A DNA stretch of 64,000 nt from an uncultured Acidimicrobiaceae bacterium (GTDB taxonomy: Bacteria; Actinomycetota; Acidimicrobiia; Spongiisociales; SHLN01), in assembly GCA_947259275.1 (NCBI GenBank), contig CAMYMH010000016.1, positions 29,751 to 93,750 on the forward strand, given 5' to 3'. Position 1 is the stretch's first letter, and every line of letters starts with the position of its first letter. The notes under the pieces are model-generated. The model saw nothing but the letters and a program-made list of their open reading frames with translations, searched no databases and was not told the origin of the DNA. Shown one piece after another: positions 39,128 to 47,573 of the stretch. The translations under genes were made by a program, and so were the position numbers.

Positions 39128-40267
39128 CTACAAGCGCTCCCAGACGGCCTGGTCTGCCATGTCGATAATGGTGTAGGCCATCCCGAGGGCACCGTCGCGG
39201 ATGGCCTGGTCACCGGATGGGGTGATCGTATGGTCGGCGAACTCGGGCTGATGGTTCACCGCCTCACCACACTCGATTCCCAGCATGGGATGGATGGATG
39301 GAACCACCTGGCTCACGTTGCCCATGTCGGAGGATCCTCCGTCGAACCCCGTTTCGGCCTCGGTCGGCATCGGCCTGCCCAGCTCGGCGGCGTTGGCGGC
39401 GAAGAGGGAAGTCATGACCGGGTTATTCGCCATGGTTAGGTAAGGATGGCCGGGCGAGCTTAGCTCCAGCCGGCAGCCGGTGGCGGTGGCGGCGGCCTCG
39501 AAGCATGCCTTGACCTTGGGGATCAGCTCCGCCAGCCGCTCTCCGGTGGCGGAGCGCACGCCCCAGGTCGACTTCGTATAGGAGGGGATGATGTTCGACG
39601 CCTCACCCCCGTGGTCGATGATGCAGTGCACGCGATCATCGGGAAGCAGCGCCTGTCGGAGCGTCGCCACATTGGTGTATGCCTGCACGAAGGCATCGAG
39701 CGCGTTGATGCCTTCCTGGGGTGCAAAGGCGGCGTGAGAGTCCTTTCCGAAGTACTCGACGATGAAGCTCTCCCGTGCCTGGAATGACGGATCCAGCTGA
39801 TTGTCGGGCCCGGGGTGCACCATCATTGAGGCCGCCGCATCCTCGAAAGCTCCGGCGTTGATGAGGTCGACCTTGCCGCCCCCGCCCTCCTCGGCGGGGG
39901 TGCCGAGGACGGTCACCCGGATGCCGAGGTCGTCGACCAGTCCGGCCAGCGCCACTCCCGCCCCGACCGCGGCGGTGGCGATGATGTTGTGCCCGCAGGC
40001 GTGCCCGACCTTGGGAAGCGCGTCGTACTCGCAGCAGATGACCACTCGCGGTCCCTCCGTGCCGACGGTTGCCTCGAACGCCGTCTCCACCCCGTGAGTC
40101 GGGTGAGTGACGTCGAAGCCGTTGCCTCGCAGGAATTCACTCAGACGATGCGACGCCTCGAACTCCTCATATCCAAGCTCCGGGTTTTCATACAGCCACT
40201 TCGACGTGGCTTGCAGCTCTGGTTCGATGGCCGCGAAGGCTGATTCGGCTTTCTGCTTTTGAGTCAT
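39128..40267 (-). CDS. M20-family metallo-amidohydrolase/peptidase
   Basis: A 379-residue enzyme of the M20D kind (AbgB and aminoacyl/aryl hydrolase relatives). Metal ligands are in VGHACGHN and in the catalytic PAEEGGGGK; the dimerisation domain lies about residues 175-290, and a late His in SDMGNVSQVVPSIHPM completes the site. It probably splits an amide bond of a dipeptide or N-acylated amino acid after import. It is the first gene of the minus-strand operon and divergent from the second transporter, so it may serve both systems. Confidence 0.9.
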   Translation of the reverse strand: MTQKQKAESAFAAIEPELQATSKWLYENPELGYEEFEASHRLSEFLRGNGFDVTHPTHGVETAFEATVGTEGPRVVICCEYDALPKVGHACGHNIIATAAVGAGVALAGLVDDLGIRVTVLGTPAEEGGGGKVDLINAGAFEDAAASMMVHPGPDNQLDPSFQARESFIVEYFGKDSHAAFAPQEGINALDAFVQAYTNVATLRQALLPDDRVHCIIDHGGEASNIIPSYTKSTWGVRSATGERLAELIPKVKACFEAAATATGCRLELSSPGHPYLTMANNPVMTSLFAANAAELGRPMPTEAETGFDGGSSDMGNVSQVVPSIHPMLGIECGEAVNHQPEFADHTITPSGDQAIRDGALGMAYTIIDMADQAVWERL

Positions 40268-40439
40268 GGCGGCACTCTACCGGGGCACCGCTCCTCCGGC
40301 ACGGGACGCGGGTTAGAGCGACAACCAACCTATCCAAATATTGGAAGGAACCTGTTGCCTCTATCCAGGATTCGCGGGTAATGTTCCGTCTATCCCGGCT
40401 CCTCAGTTCTGAGGGGTCAGTTCAATGGAGGAAATACAC
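40268..40439. promoter_or_regulatory. Shared divergent control region of the two transporter operons
   Basis: The 172 bases between the amidohydrolase and the second binding-protein gene must hold both promoters. It includes a short palindrome CCAAATATTGG (40334-40344) and TATCC repeated at 40331, 40362 and 40391, about 30 bases apart (roughly three helix turns), a pattern that fits an activator or repressor. GGAGGAA at 40428-40434 is the ribosome site of the plus-strand gene. No regulator gene lies nearby. Confidence 0.4.
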
Positions 40440-42452
40440 GTGAGATCACTACGCAAGAGAGGTGGGTGGCTCGCGCTGCTCGCCGCGCTGGCGCTGGTAG
40501 CAGCGGCCTGCTCGAGTGACGACACCGGCGAAACCACGGCGACGACTGCGGCATCCGCAACCACCACCACAACCAGTGGCGATGGCGATGGGGATGGCGA
40601 CGGCGACGGCGACGGCGACGGCGGTGGCGGCATCGGCGGCACATTTCAAACTGCGCTGGTTGCCGACCTGACGACGGACAACTTCTGGGCATACCTGGAC
40701 ACCGAGTCCTCGGTCCACAATGGCTACGTCCTGGGTCAGAGCCATCCGGCGCTGTACACGCTCAGCATCCCCGACTTTCTTAATATCCCCGTACTGGCCG
40801 AAGTGGCGCCGGCCCCGGCTGTGGTGCCTGACGGCGATGGCTTCAGCGTCACCATCCCACTTCGCAACGGCATGAAGTGGTCGGATGGTGAGCAAGTGGA
40901 TGCCAACGACTTCGTGTTCACCTTCGACGTGGTGCGCGAGTTCGAGCTTGGTTCGAACTGGCTTTCCAACACCCCCGAACAGGTGACATCGGTGGAGGCG
41001 AACGGTGACTTCTCGGTGAAGATCAACTTCTCCGAGGAGCCTGGCCTTTCTATCTACCAGAACGGCATCAACTTCCTGTCGATCCTTCCCGAGCACTTCT
41101 GGGCCCCCATCGTCGATGCGGCGCGCAGCAGCGATGATCCGAAGGCCACGTTGTATGCCTCGAGCGGTGTGGGTGAGCCCTCAGCGGGAACCAACATCTT
41201 CAACCGGTGGGAGCAGGGTGCGTTCGCTTCGATTACCGCGAACGAGGACTACTACTACCGCAACACGGTGTACACCACGTTCGAGGATCTGGCCTGGAGT
41301 CAGAGCAACGCCGCCGATATCAATGAGGACTACTTCGGTTCACCCGGCCAGGGTGCCGTGCTGTCGTCATACGAAGACGGACCGTTTGTTGGTGAAATCA
41401 TCTACTCGGAGTACGGCTCCCAGGATGCCGCCTATCTGGCGTTCCAAGAGGGTGAGGTCGACTATGTGCTGAACCCGTCTGGCATCCCGACCGGTCGTCG
41501 CGAGGAGCTGCGTGCAATCGAGGGTCTCGAGTTTGCGATCAACCCGTCTGAGGGTTTCCGCTATCTCGCCTTCAACCTGCGCAAGGCACCGATGAGCGAC
41601 CCGGCGTTCCGGCAGGCATTTGCCTATGTCATCGACAAGGAGTTTGTGACCCAGAGCGTGCTGGGTGGAGCGGCGCTGCCGATCTACTCGCTGGTTCCCG
41701 AGGCGAATGGCTCTTGGTACACCGACGAGGTGAACAAGTGGGGCTTCGGCATGTCCGAGGGTGAGCGCTTCGAAGCGGCCGTGCAGGTCCTCGATGACGC
41801 GGGCTACAACTGGACCGTCAGGCCCGAAGCTGCCAAGGACGAGGACGGCGAGTTCACTGGTGTATTCACCGACGGCGAGGGCATGACCATGCCAAGCGGC
41901 GGTGGGGTGCCCGAGATCGAGCTGCAGACGCCTGGTCCTGGCTACGACCCGCTCCGTTCGACGTTCGCCACCTGGATTGGCCAGTGGGGTGAGCGCCTCG
42001 GCGTGCCGATGGACGTCAACCCGACGGACTTCAACACGATCGTCGATGCGACCTTCCCGCCCCAGACCGAGGAATCGGTCCTGGAGTGGGACCTGTACAT
42101 GCTCGGCTGGGGTGGCGGAGACCCGTCACTGCCGTGCACCTCGCACCAGGCGTTCTTCGGAGCCGATCAGGACGCGGTGACCGGCGGTGGCTTCAACACC
42201 CCCGGCTACAACGACCCCGACTTCGAGGCGTTGAGCGATGCGTTCGACGCTTCGACGGATCTCCCGACCGCGCGTTCGATCTGCGCCGACATGGAGAAGA
42301 ACATCGCCGAGAACCTGCCGTACATCGTGCTGTTCTCGACGCCGATCACCGATGCTTGGCGCCAGAACGTCGTGTTCCCGATCGAGGACGTGCTGGGTGG
42401 AATCAACGGATTCCCGAATGCATGGGCCGGTCAGGTGCTCGTCACCGAATAG
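40440..42452 (+). CDS. Extracellular peptide-binding lipoprotein, SBP family 5 (system 2)
   Basis: A 670-residue DppA/OppA-type binding protein. I chose GTG 40440 over ATG 40425, since GGAGGAA lies the right distance before it and the signal peptide starts at once (RSLRKRGGWLALL). The lipobox LVAAAC puts the lipid on Cys24. A Thr-rich stretch and an almost pure Gly-Asp linker (about residues 45-62) lead to the binding domain: TIPLRNGMKWSDGEQVDANDF and FRQAFAYVIDKEFVTQSVLG. It is longer than the system-1 protein and only distantly similar, so the ligand is probably different. A hairpin follows the stop. Confidence 0.95.
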   Translation: MRSLRKRGGWLALLAALALVAAACSSDDTGETTATTAASATTTTTSGDGDGDGDGDGDGDGGGGIGGTFQTALVADLTTDNFWAYLDTESSVHNGYVLGQSHPALYTLSIPDFLNIPVLAEVAPAPAVVPDGDGFSVTIPLRNGMKWSDGEQVDANDFVFTFDVVREFELGSNWLSNTPEQVTSVEANGDFSVKINFSEEPGLSIYQNGINFLSILPEHFWAPIVDAARSSDDPKATLYASSGVGEPSAGTNIFNRWEQGAFASITANEDYYYRNTVYTTFEDLAWSQSNAADINEDYFGSPGQGAVLSSYEDGPFVGEIIYSEYGSQDAAYLAFQEGEVDYVLNPSGIPTGRREELRAIEGLEFAINPSEGFRYLAFNLRKAPMSDPAFRQAFAYVIDKEFVTQSVLGGAALPIYSLVPEANGSWYTDEVNKWGFGMSEGERFEAAVQVLDDAGYNWTVRPEAAKDEDGEFTGVFTDGEGMTMPSGGGVPEIELQTPGPGYDPLRSTFATWIGQWGERLGVPMDVNPTDFNTIVDATFPPQTEESVLEWDLYMLGWGGGDPSLPCTSHQAFFGADQDAVTGGGFNTPGYNDPDFEALSDAFDASTDLPTARSICADMEKNIAENLPYIVLFSTPITDAWRQNVVFPIEDVLGGINGFPNAWAGQVLVTE

Positions 42453-42486
42453 CAGACAACCAGGCGCTACTGCGCCTTTGAACACG

Positions 42487-42516
42487 GAGAGGGAGGGCTT
42501 TCAAGCCCTCCCTCTC
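42487..42516 (+). other. Intergenic hairpin between binding-protein and permease genes (system 2)
   Basis: A 13-bp stem (GAGAGGGAGGGCT / AGCCCTCCCTCTC) with a small loop, 35 bases after the stop of the binding-protein gene and without a T-run. It matches the position of the system-1 hairpin and has the same likely role. Confidence 0.75.
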
Positions 42517-42603
42517 TCGCGTTGTGACGGGCGAGTCGAGTGACGCTGCGCGAAAACTCCGGTATGCTGCACCCACTCGGAGGCCCCGGAAAGAAGACGC
42601 TAC

Positions 42604-43755
42604 GTGCTGAAATTCATTGGCGTACGCCTGATTCAGATGTCCCTGCTGTTTCTGGTGTTCCTCTCGCTGCTGTTTTTCCTACTCCAGGCCCAGCCGGGCG
42701 ATTTCAGCACTCAATTCCTCGACCCCCGGATCCCACCTGAAAATCGCGACCTGATTGCGGCCCGCTTCGGCCTCGACGCTCCACTGTGGAAGCAGTACCT
42801 GACATATATGGGCAACGTCCTGCAAGGTGACTTCGGGGTCAGCTTCCAACGCTATCCCCGCACCGTCGTCAGCGTCATCACCGAGCGGCTTCCCCGGACG
42901 TTCTTTCTGTTCACGTTCGCCACCCTGCTTTCCTATTACCTCGGCTTCGTGCTCGGGAAGGTCCTCGCCTGGCGTCGGGGCGGTTCGCAGGAGATGAGCA
43001 TCACCCTCGGTGGCGTGCTCCTTTACACGGTGTTCTATCCCTGGTTCGCCCTGGTCATGATCTGGTTCTTCGCCGCCTACCTCGATTTGGTGCCCGTCAA
43101 CCAGTTCCTCACCCCGCTGCGATGGCGAGACGCCCCGTTCAGCGCCAACTCGGTGTTCACCTCGATCATCTGGTCGACGCTGTTGTTATCGATTGGCTTG
43201 GGCCTGGCGCTGTGGGCGTCGCGCAAACCCGACAACGAGACGCAGCGTCGACTCGTCAAGTGGGGCGGGGTCGGTCTGACGGTTGCCGTGTTTCTCGCCT
43301 TCTGGATGCCTCACGAGCAACGGACCTATGCCACCGACATCGCCCATCACGCCCTGCTTCCGATCTTCACGCTGGCGCTGGTGGCGTTTGCCGGCGTCAT
43401 GCTGATCACCCGCGGGTCGATGCTCGAGACCCTGAAAGAGGACTACATCCTGACCGCCCGCGCCAAGGGCCTGGCACCCAAGACCATTCGTGACCGTCAT
43501 GCCGCTCGCAACGCCCTGCTACCGGTCACCACCTCGTTCGTATTGGGTCTCGCCTTCATCATCGGCGGCGGCCTCATCACCGAGACCGTGTTCTCGTGGC
43601 CAGGGATGGGAGAGCTGCTGCTTGCCTCGGTCCTCACCCAGGACATCCCGGTGGCGATTGGAGCCCTGGCCATGGTGGGGGCACTCGCCCTGATCGCCCA
43701 TATCATCGTGGACGTGATGTATGTTTTCCTTGATCCTCGGATCAGGTACCAGTAA
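42604..43755 (+). CDS. Peptide ABC transporter permease, DppB/OppB type (system 2)
   Basis: A 383-residue permease, longer than the system-1 partner (336). The core is standard: FLLQAQPGDFSTQFL, then GLDAPLWKQYLTYMGN, the EAA loop YILTARAKGLAPKTIRDRHAARNALLPV and the ending MYVFLDPRIRYQ. The extra length is an insertion of one helix pair around residues 175-245 (IIWSTLLLSIGLGLALW and GVGLTVAVFLAFW). The start is GTG 42604, 151 bases after the binding-protein stop. Confidence 0.9.
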   Translation: MLKFIGVRLIQMSLLFLVFLSLLFFLLQAQPGDFSTQFLDPRIPPENRDLIAARFGLDAPLWKQYLTYMGNVLQGDFGVSFQRYPRTVVSVITERLPRTFFLFTFATLLSYYLGFVLGKVLAWRRGGSQEMSITLGGVLLYTVFYPWFALVMIWFFAAYLDLVPVNQFLTPLRWRDAPFSANSVFTSIIWSTLLLSIGLGLALWASRKPDNETQRRLVKWGGVGLTVAVFLAFWMPHEQRTYATDIAHHALLPIFTLALVAFAGVMLITRGSMLETLKEDYILTARAKGLAPKTIRDRHAARNALLPVTTSFVLGLAFIIGGGLITETVFSWPGMGELLLASVLTQDIPVAIGALAMVGALALIAHIIVDVMYVFLDPRIRYQ

Positions 43756-43769
43756 GCGAAGGAGCTCGA

Positions 43770-44897
43770 ATGGCGCTGGAACAGAAGCCGCCTGATCTGG
43801 AGATCGGCCCACCCATCACCGGACTCGAGGGCAGCGATGACGAGCCCATCATCGCCATCACCGAGCCTTTGTGGCGCATTCGCCTGCGGCTCTTGTGGCG
43901 CAGTTTCAAGAAGAACTGGGGACTTTTCGCCGAGAACAGGATCGGCCTCGTCGGCCTCTTTGTCATCGCCATCTTCGCGGTCATGGCCATCGCCCATCCC
44001 ATTCTGATGGCGACGGCGTGGGGTGGCGACAATCGCGAGATTTACGATCCGGTCATCGGCTACGACGCCGTCGTCAAGGAGTTCACCGTGGTGGAGGAGG
44101 TCACCGACCCCCTCAGCGAGATCGAGCTGATCGACGCCCGCTTCACCAACATCAACGCCCAGGTAGGCGACGTGATCGAGCAACCGCAGCAGCCGGCCTC
44201 TCCTTCCTCGCGGCACCTGCTCGGCACCGATCCGCTCGGTCGCGACGTCCTCTCCCAGCTCATGTTCTCTACCCGGGCGGCCTTCTTCCTCGGCATGGTT
44301 GCCGCTCTGGTGACCGTGTTCATTGCCACCACGGTCGGTTCGATCGCCGCTTTCTTCCGAGGTTTCGTCGATGCCTTCCTGATGCGAGTTGCCGACCTGA
44401 TTCTGCTGATGCCCCTCATTCCCATCCTGATCGTGATCGGCGGGTTCTGGACGATTGAGCTATGGCAGCTGGGCGTCATCATCGGCATTCTGAACGGGTT
44501 TGGGGGAGTGGCCATCGTGCTGAGATCCCAGGCGCTCGCCGTCAGCGTCAAGCCGTTCGTGGACGCGGCCCGGGTGGCCGGCGGGTCCCGGTGGCACCTC
44601 ATTTTCCGCCATGTGATTCCCAACGTGCTCCCGCTCAGCTTCCTCTACATGATGTTCGGCGTCACCGAGGCCATCTCGCTGGAGGCGATCCTCAGCTTCT
44701 TCGGTCTGCTCAACGTTGAGATGAGCTGGGGTCTCATGATCAGCATCGCCCAGGCCGAGGGCTACCTGCTGCGCGGCCTCGACGTGTGGTGGCTGCTGTT
44801 CCCGGCCGGCCTGGCGGTCACCTTCCTGGCGGCCGCCTTCTTCCTGGTGGGACGGGCCATGGACGAGGTCGTCAACCCCCGGCTGCGGAAGCGCTAG
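43770..44897 (+). CDS. Peptide ABC transporter permease, DppC/OppC type (system 2)
   Basis: A 375-residue permease with a hydrophilic N-terminus of about 55 residues, one helix, and an outer loop of about 90 residues before the usual HLLGTDPLGRDVLSQLMFSTRAAFFLG motif; in most DppC proteins, as in system 1, this loop is about half as long. The EAA loop is FVDAARVAGGSRWHLIFRHVIPN. The longer loop may contact the larger binding protein of this system (inference). It starts 14 bases after the DppB-type gene. Confidence 0.9.
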   Translation: MALEQKPPDLEIGPPITGLEGSDDEPIIAITEPLWRIRLRLLWRSFKKNWGLFAENRIGLVGLFVIAIFAVMAIAHPILMATAWGGDNREIYDPVIGYDAVVKEFTVVEEVTDPLSEIELIDARFTNINAQVGDVIEQPQQPASPSSRHLLGTDPLGRDVLSQLMFSTRAAFFLGMVAALVTVFIATTVGSIAAFFRGFVDAFLMRVADLILLMPLIPILIVIGGFWTIELWQLGVIIGILNGFGGVAIVLRSQALAVSVKPFVDAARVAGGSRWHLIFRHVIPNVLPLSFLYMMFGVTEAISLEAILSFFGLLNVEMSWGLMISIAQAEGYLLRGLDVWWLLFPAGLAVTFLAAAFFLVGRAMDEVVNPRLRKR

Positions 44898-44915
44898 AGG
44901 GGATCCCATCCGAGT

Positions 44916-45959
44916 ATGACTACCCCACTCGTAGAGGACTCAACCGGCGGTCTGAAGACCGGCGATACCCTGCTCGAGGTCGACAACCTCATCATGCGGT
45001 ACAAGACCAAGCAGGGGTACGTGTCGGCGGTTGAGGACGTCAGCTTCGTGCTTCACAAGGGCGAGGCCCTCGGGCTGGTCGGCGAGTCGGGCTGTGGCAA
45101 GACCTCGGTGGCGCTCTCGTTGCTGCGACTGCAAGCCGACAACGGCGAAATCCTCGGTGGTGAGATCCGGCTGGGAGGCAAGGACCTGGTTCCGATTTCC
45201 GAGGACGAGATGCGCCGCCACCGCTGGAATGACGTCTCAATGGTGTTCCAGGGCGCCATGAACTCGTGGAACCCCGTCTATCGGGTGGGGGACCAGATCA
45301 AGGAAGCCCTCGACCTGCACTGGCCGGAACGTCTCAACCGGGCGGAAACTCGCCAGCGAATCGGGGACCTGTTCGCCCTCGTCGGCCTGGATTCCGACGC
45401 CCAGGACCGCTACCCCCACGAGTTCAGCGGCGGGATGAGACAACGAGCCGTCATCGCCATGGCGTTGTCCTGTAATCCGCAGGTGATCATCGCCGATGAG
45501 CCGACCACGGCCCTCGATGTCATCGTCCAGGATCAGATCCTCAAGGAGCTGAAGAAGATCCAGGCCGACCTCAACATGTCGATCATCTACATCTCACACG
45601 ACATTGCGGTGATTGCCGAGGTCACCGACCGCACGGGTGTCATGTACGCCGGCAAAATGGTCGAGTTCGGCGACACCGGCGACATCTTTTCTGCGCCTCG
45701 CCATCCTTACGCCTGGTTACTCCTCTCGTCGACGCCCTCGATTGTTGGCCCCCGCCGCAAGCTGGCGCCGCTGGAGGGTGAGCCGCCCAACCTGCTCGAT
45801 CCCCCTAGTGGCTGCCGCTTCAACCCGCGTTGTCCGTTTGCCACCGATCAGTGCCGGGTCGAGGAACCGCCTCTGCGAGACATCGGCGATGACCACCAGG
45901 TCGCCTGCTGGAACTACGAGCAGGTGCCCGTCGGTATCACCTCAGGGAGTGTCGTATGA
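44916..45959 (+). CDS. Peptide ABC transporter ATPase, DppD/OppD type (system 2)
   Basis: A 347-residue ATPase with Walker [14 protein letters not shown]-loop FQGAMNSWNPV, signature FSGGMRQRAVIAMAL, Walker [14 protein letters not shown] and H-loop ISHDIAV. The C-terminal CRFNPRCPFATDQC cysteines are as in DppD. ATG 44916 lies 18 bases after the permease stop. Its own stop overlaps the next ATPase gene by four bases. Confidence 0.94.
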   Translation: MTTPLVEDSTGGLKTGDTLLEVDNLIMRYKTKQGYVSAVEDVSFVLHKGEALGLVGESGCGKTSVALSLLRLQADNGEILGGEIRLGGKDLVPISEDEMRRHRWNDVSMVFQGAMNSWNPVYRVGDQIKEALDLHWPERLNRAETRQRIGDLFALVGLDSDAQDRYPHEFSGGMRQRAVIAMALSCNPQVIIADEPTTALDVIVQDQILKELKKIQADLNMSIIYISHDIAVIAEVTDRTGVMYAGKMVEFGDTGDIFSAPRHPYAWLLLSSTPSIVGPRRKLAPLEGEPPNLLDPPSGCRFNPRCPFATDQCRVEEPPLRDIGDDHQVACWNYEQVPVGITSGSVV

Positions 45960-46963
45960 CCGAAGCTCGCGTCGAAGTCAAAGACCTCGAGAAGCGCTAC
46001 CCGGTGCAGAAGAGCGTGTTTCGTAGTGCCAAGGACTTCATTCATGCCGTGGACGGCATCAACTTCCGGATCGATCCGGGGGAGAGCCTCGGACTGGTCG
46101 GCGAATCCGGATGCGGCAAGACCACCACCGGCCGGATGCTGGTGAAACTCCTCGAGGTCACCGGCGGCGAGGTGCTGCTCCAGGACAGCGGCGAGGTCAT
46201 CGACATCTCGCACATCACCGACAAGGACGACCTGAAGCGCTTCCGGTCCGACGTGCAAATGATCTTCCAGGATCCGTTCGAGTCGATGAACCCGCGCCGC
46301 ACCGTCTACGACACGATTGCCGAGCCACTCACCGTCCAGCGCATCGGGACCGTCCCGGACCGGGAAGCCAAGGTGGCCGAGCTGTTGAACCTGGTCGGCT
46401 TGACGCCGGCGGAGTCGTTCATGTTCCGGTTCCCTCACGAGCTGTCCGGCGGACAGCGCCAGCGGGTTGCCATCGCCCGGGCGCTGATTGTCGACCCGAC
46501 CTTCGTGGTCGCCGATGAGCCGACCTCAATGCTCGACGTCAGCATCCGCATCTCGGTAATGGACCTGATGCTGAAGCTGGCCGACCGCCTCAACGTTTCC
46601 TACCTGTACATCACTCACGACCTGGCGGTGGCCCGCTACATGTGCGACCGGATCGCCGTCATGTATCTCGGCAAGATCGTCGAACTGGCGGACACCGAGG
46701 ATCTGCTCGGCCACCCGATGCACCCGTACACCAGGGCGCTCCTGTCGGCAGTCCCGGTCCCCGATCCCTCGTACCAGCGGCCCCCGGTCGAGATCAAGGG
46801 TGGCATCTCCAAGTCCATCAACCCCGAGCCCCGCTGCCGGTTCTACGACCGCTGCCCAATTGCCCGCGAGGACATCTGCGGTGTGCAGGACCACCCCCCG
46901 CTCGAGGAGAAGGCCCCCAACCACTGGGTCGCCTGCTACCTGGTGGATAAGCAACCGGCGTAA
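45956..46963 (+). CDS. Peptide ABC transporter ATPase, DppF/OppF type (system 2)
   Basis: A 335-residue ATPase, last gene of the plus-strand operon. Walker [14 protein letters not shown]-loop [11 protein letters not shown], signature [16 protein letters not shown], Walker [14 protein letters not shown] and H-loop ITHDLAV are all present, with [15 protein letters not shown] near the C-terminus. The start overlaps the DppD-type stop (ATGA). A structured repeat begins 10 bases after the stop and probably ends the transcript. Confidence 0.94.
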   Translation: MTEARVEVKDLEKRYPVQKSVFRSAKDFIHAVDGINFRIDPGESLGLVGESGCGKTTTGRMLVKLLEVTGGEVLLQDSGEVIDISHITDKDDLKRFRSDVQMIFQDPFESMNPRRTVYDTIAEPLTVQRIGTVPDREAKVAELLNLVGLTPAESFMFRFPHELSGGQRQRVAIARALIVDPTFVVADEPTSMLDVSIRISVMDLMLKLADRLNVSYLYITHDLAVARYMCDRIAVMYLGKIVELADTEDLLGHPMHPYTRALLSAVPVPDPSYQRPPVEIKGGISKSINPEPRCRFYDRCPIAREDICGVQDHPPLEEKAPNHWVACYLVDKQPA

Positions 46964-46973
46964 AGAGTTCTTT

Positions 46974-47023
46974 TTCCCTTCAATCAGGGAAGGGTGGCCG
47001 AGCCGAAGGCGAGGTCGGGATGG
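46974..47023. repeat. Diverged half-copy of the structured repeat
   Basis: TTCCCTT / AGGGAAGG hairpin, then GTGG, a CCGAG-CGAGG pseudo-hairpin and GGTCGGGATGG. Same order of parts as the half-copies at 32470 and 47500, with different stem bases. It lies directly behind the last transporter gene. Confidence 0.65.
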
Positions 47024-47051
47024 TCTCTCGCCTGAGGAACGATCTCTCCTC

Positions 47052-47209
47052 TCCCCGCCCTTGAGGGCGGGGTGGCTGTGCCGGAGGCGGAGTCGGGGTG
47101 GGGGAGGCCTTGAAGCTCTTTCAGGACCGGACCCGTTCTTCCCGCCTCCCCCCATCCGCCACCGGCCCAGCGGGCCGGCGCCACCTTCCCCTCCAGGGGA
47201 AGGAAGGCA
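47052..47209. repeat. Full structured repeat, copy 3
   Basis: About 157 bases. The left end is nearly identical to copies 1 and 2 (CCCCGCCC hairpin, GTGG, GGAGGCGGAGTCGGGGTGGG). The centre is unrelated to theirs. The right end has CTCCCCCCATCCG, a new inner hairpin on GGCCCAGCGGGCC, CCACC and the CCTTCCCCT / AGGGGAAGG hairpin. The inner stem has changed its bases but kept its pairing. Confidence 0.8.
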
Positions 47210-47274
47210 TGCTGCCTTGGCCAACCGACAGCCCCGGCTATCATGGCGCTTCGAATTCCCGAGAAGGTACCTCA

Positions 47275-47496
47275 GTGGAGAGCTTGCTCCTTGCGATTCA
47301 TATGGTTGTTTCCATCGGCCTCATCGTCCTCGTGCTGCTGCACTCCGCCAAGGGCGGCGGGATGTCCGACATGTTCGGCGGCGGCATGGGCCCGATGAGC
47401 CAGGTGCCGGTGATGGAGCGCAACCTCGATCGTCTCACGATCGGCGTGGCGATCCTGTTCGGGATCACCACCCTCTGGCTGACCATCATCCGCTGA
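47275..47496 (+). CDS. secG: Protein-export membrane protein SecG
   Basis: A 73-residue SecYEG subunit with two helices and the conserved loop between them. The first helix is AIHMVVSIGLIVLVLL; the loop HSAKGGGMSDMFGGG matches the SecG signature (KGxG-x3-FGGG); the second helix is LTIGVAILFGITTLWL. The start is GTG 47275 with AGAAGG seven bases before; the upstream open frame runs through the repeat and is not coding. In many Actinobacteria secG follows tpiA directly; here 15 kb lie between. Confidence 0.92.
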   Translation: MESLLLAIHMVVSIGLIVLVLLHSAKGGGMSDMFGGGMGPMSQVPVMERNLDRLTIGVAILFGITTLWLTIIR

Positions 47497-47499
47497 GAC

Positions 47500-47557
47500 T
47501 TCCCCGCCCTTGAGGGCGGGGTGGCCGAGCGGAGCGAGGTCGGGGTGGGGGAGGCCT
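47500..47557. repeat. Half-copy of the structured repeat after secG
   Basis: Perfect CCCCGCCC / GGGCGGGG stem with a TTGA loop (47502-47521), then GTGG, a CCGAGCGGAGCGAGG segment and TCGGGGTGGGGGAGG. It starts four bases after the secG stop and could act as the 3' structure for secG and for the convergent oxidoreductase gene. Confidence 0.8.
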
Positions 47558-47573
47558 GGAAGCCACCAGAGGA

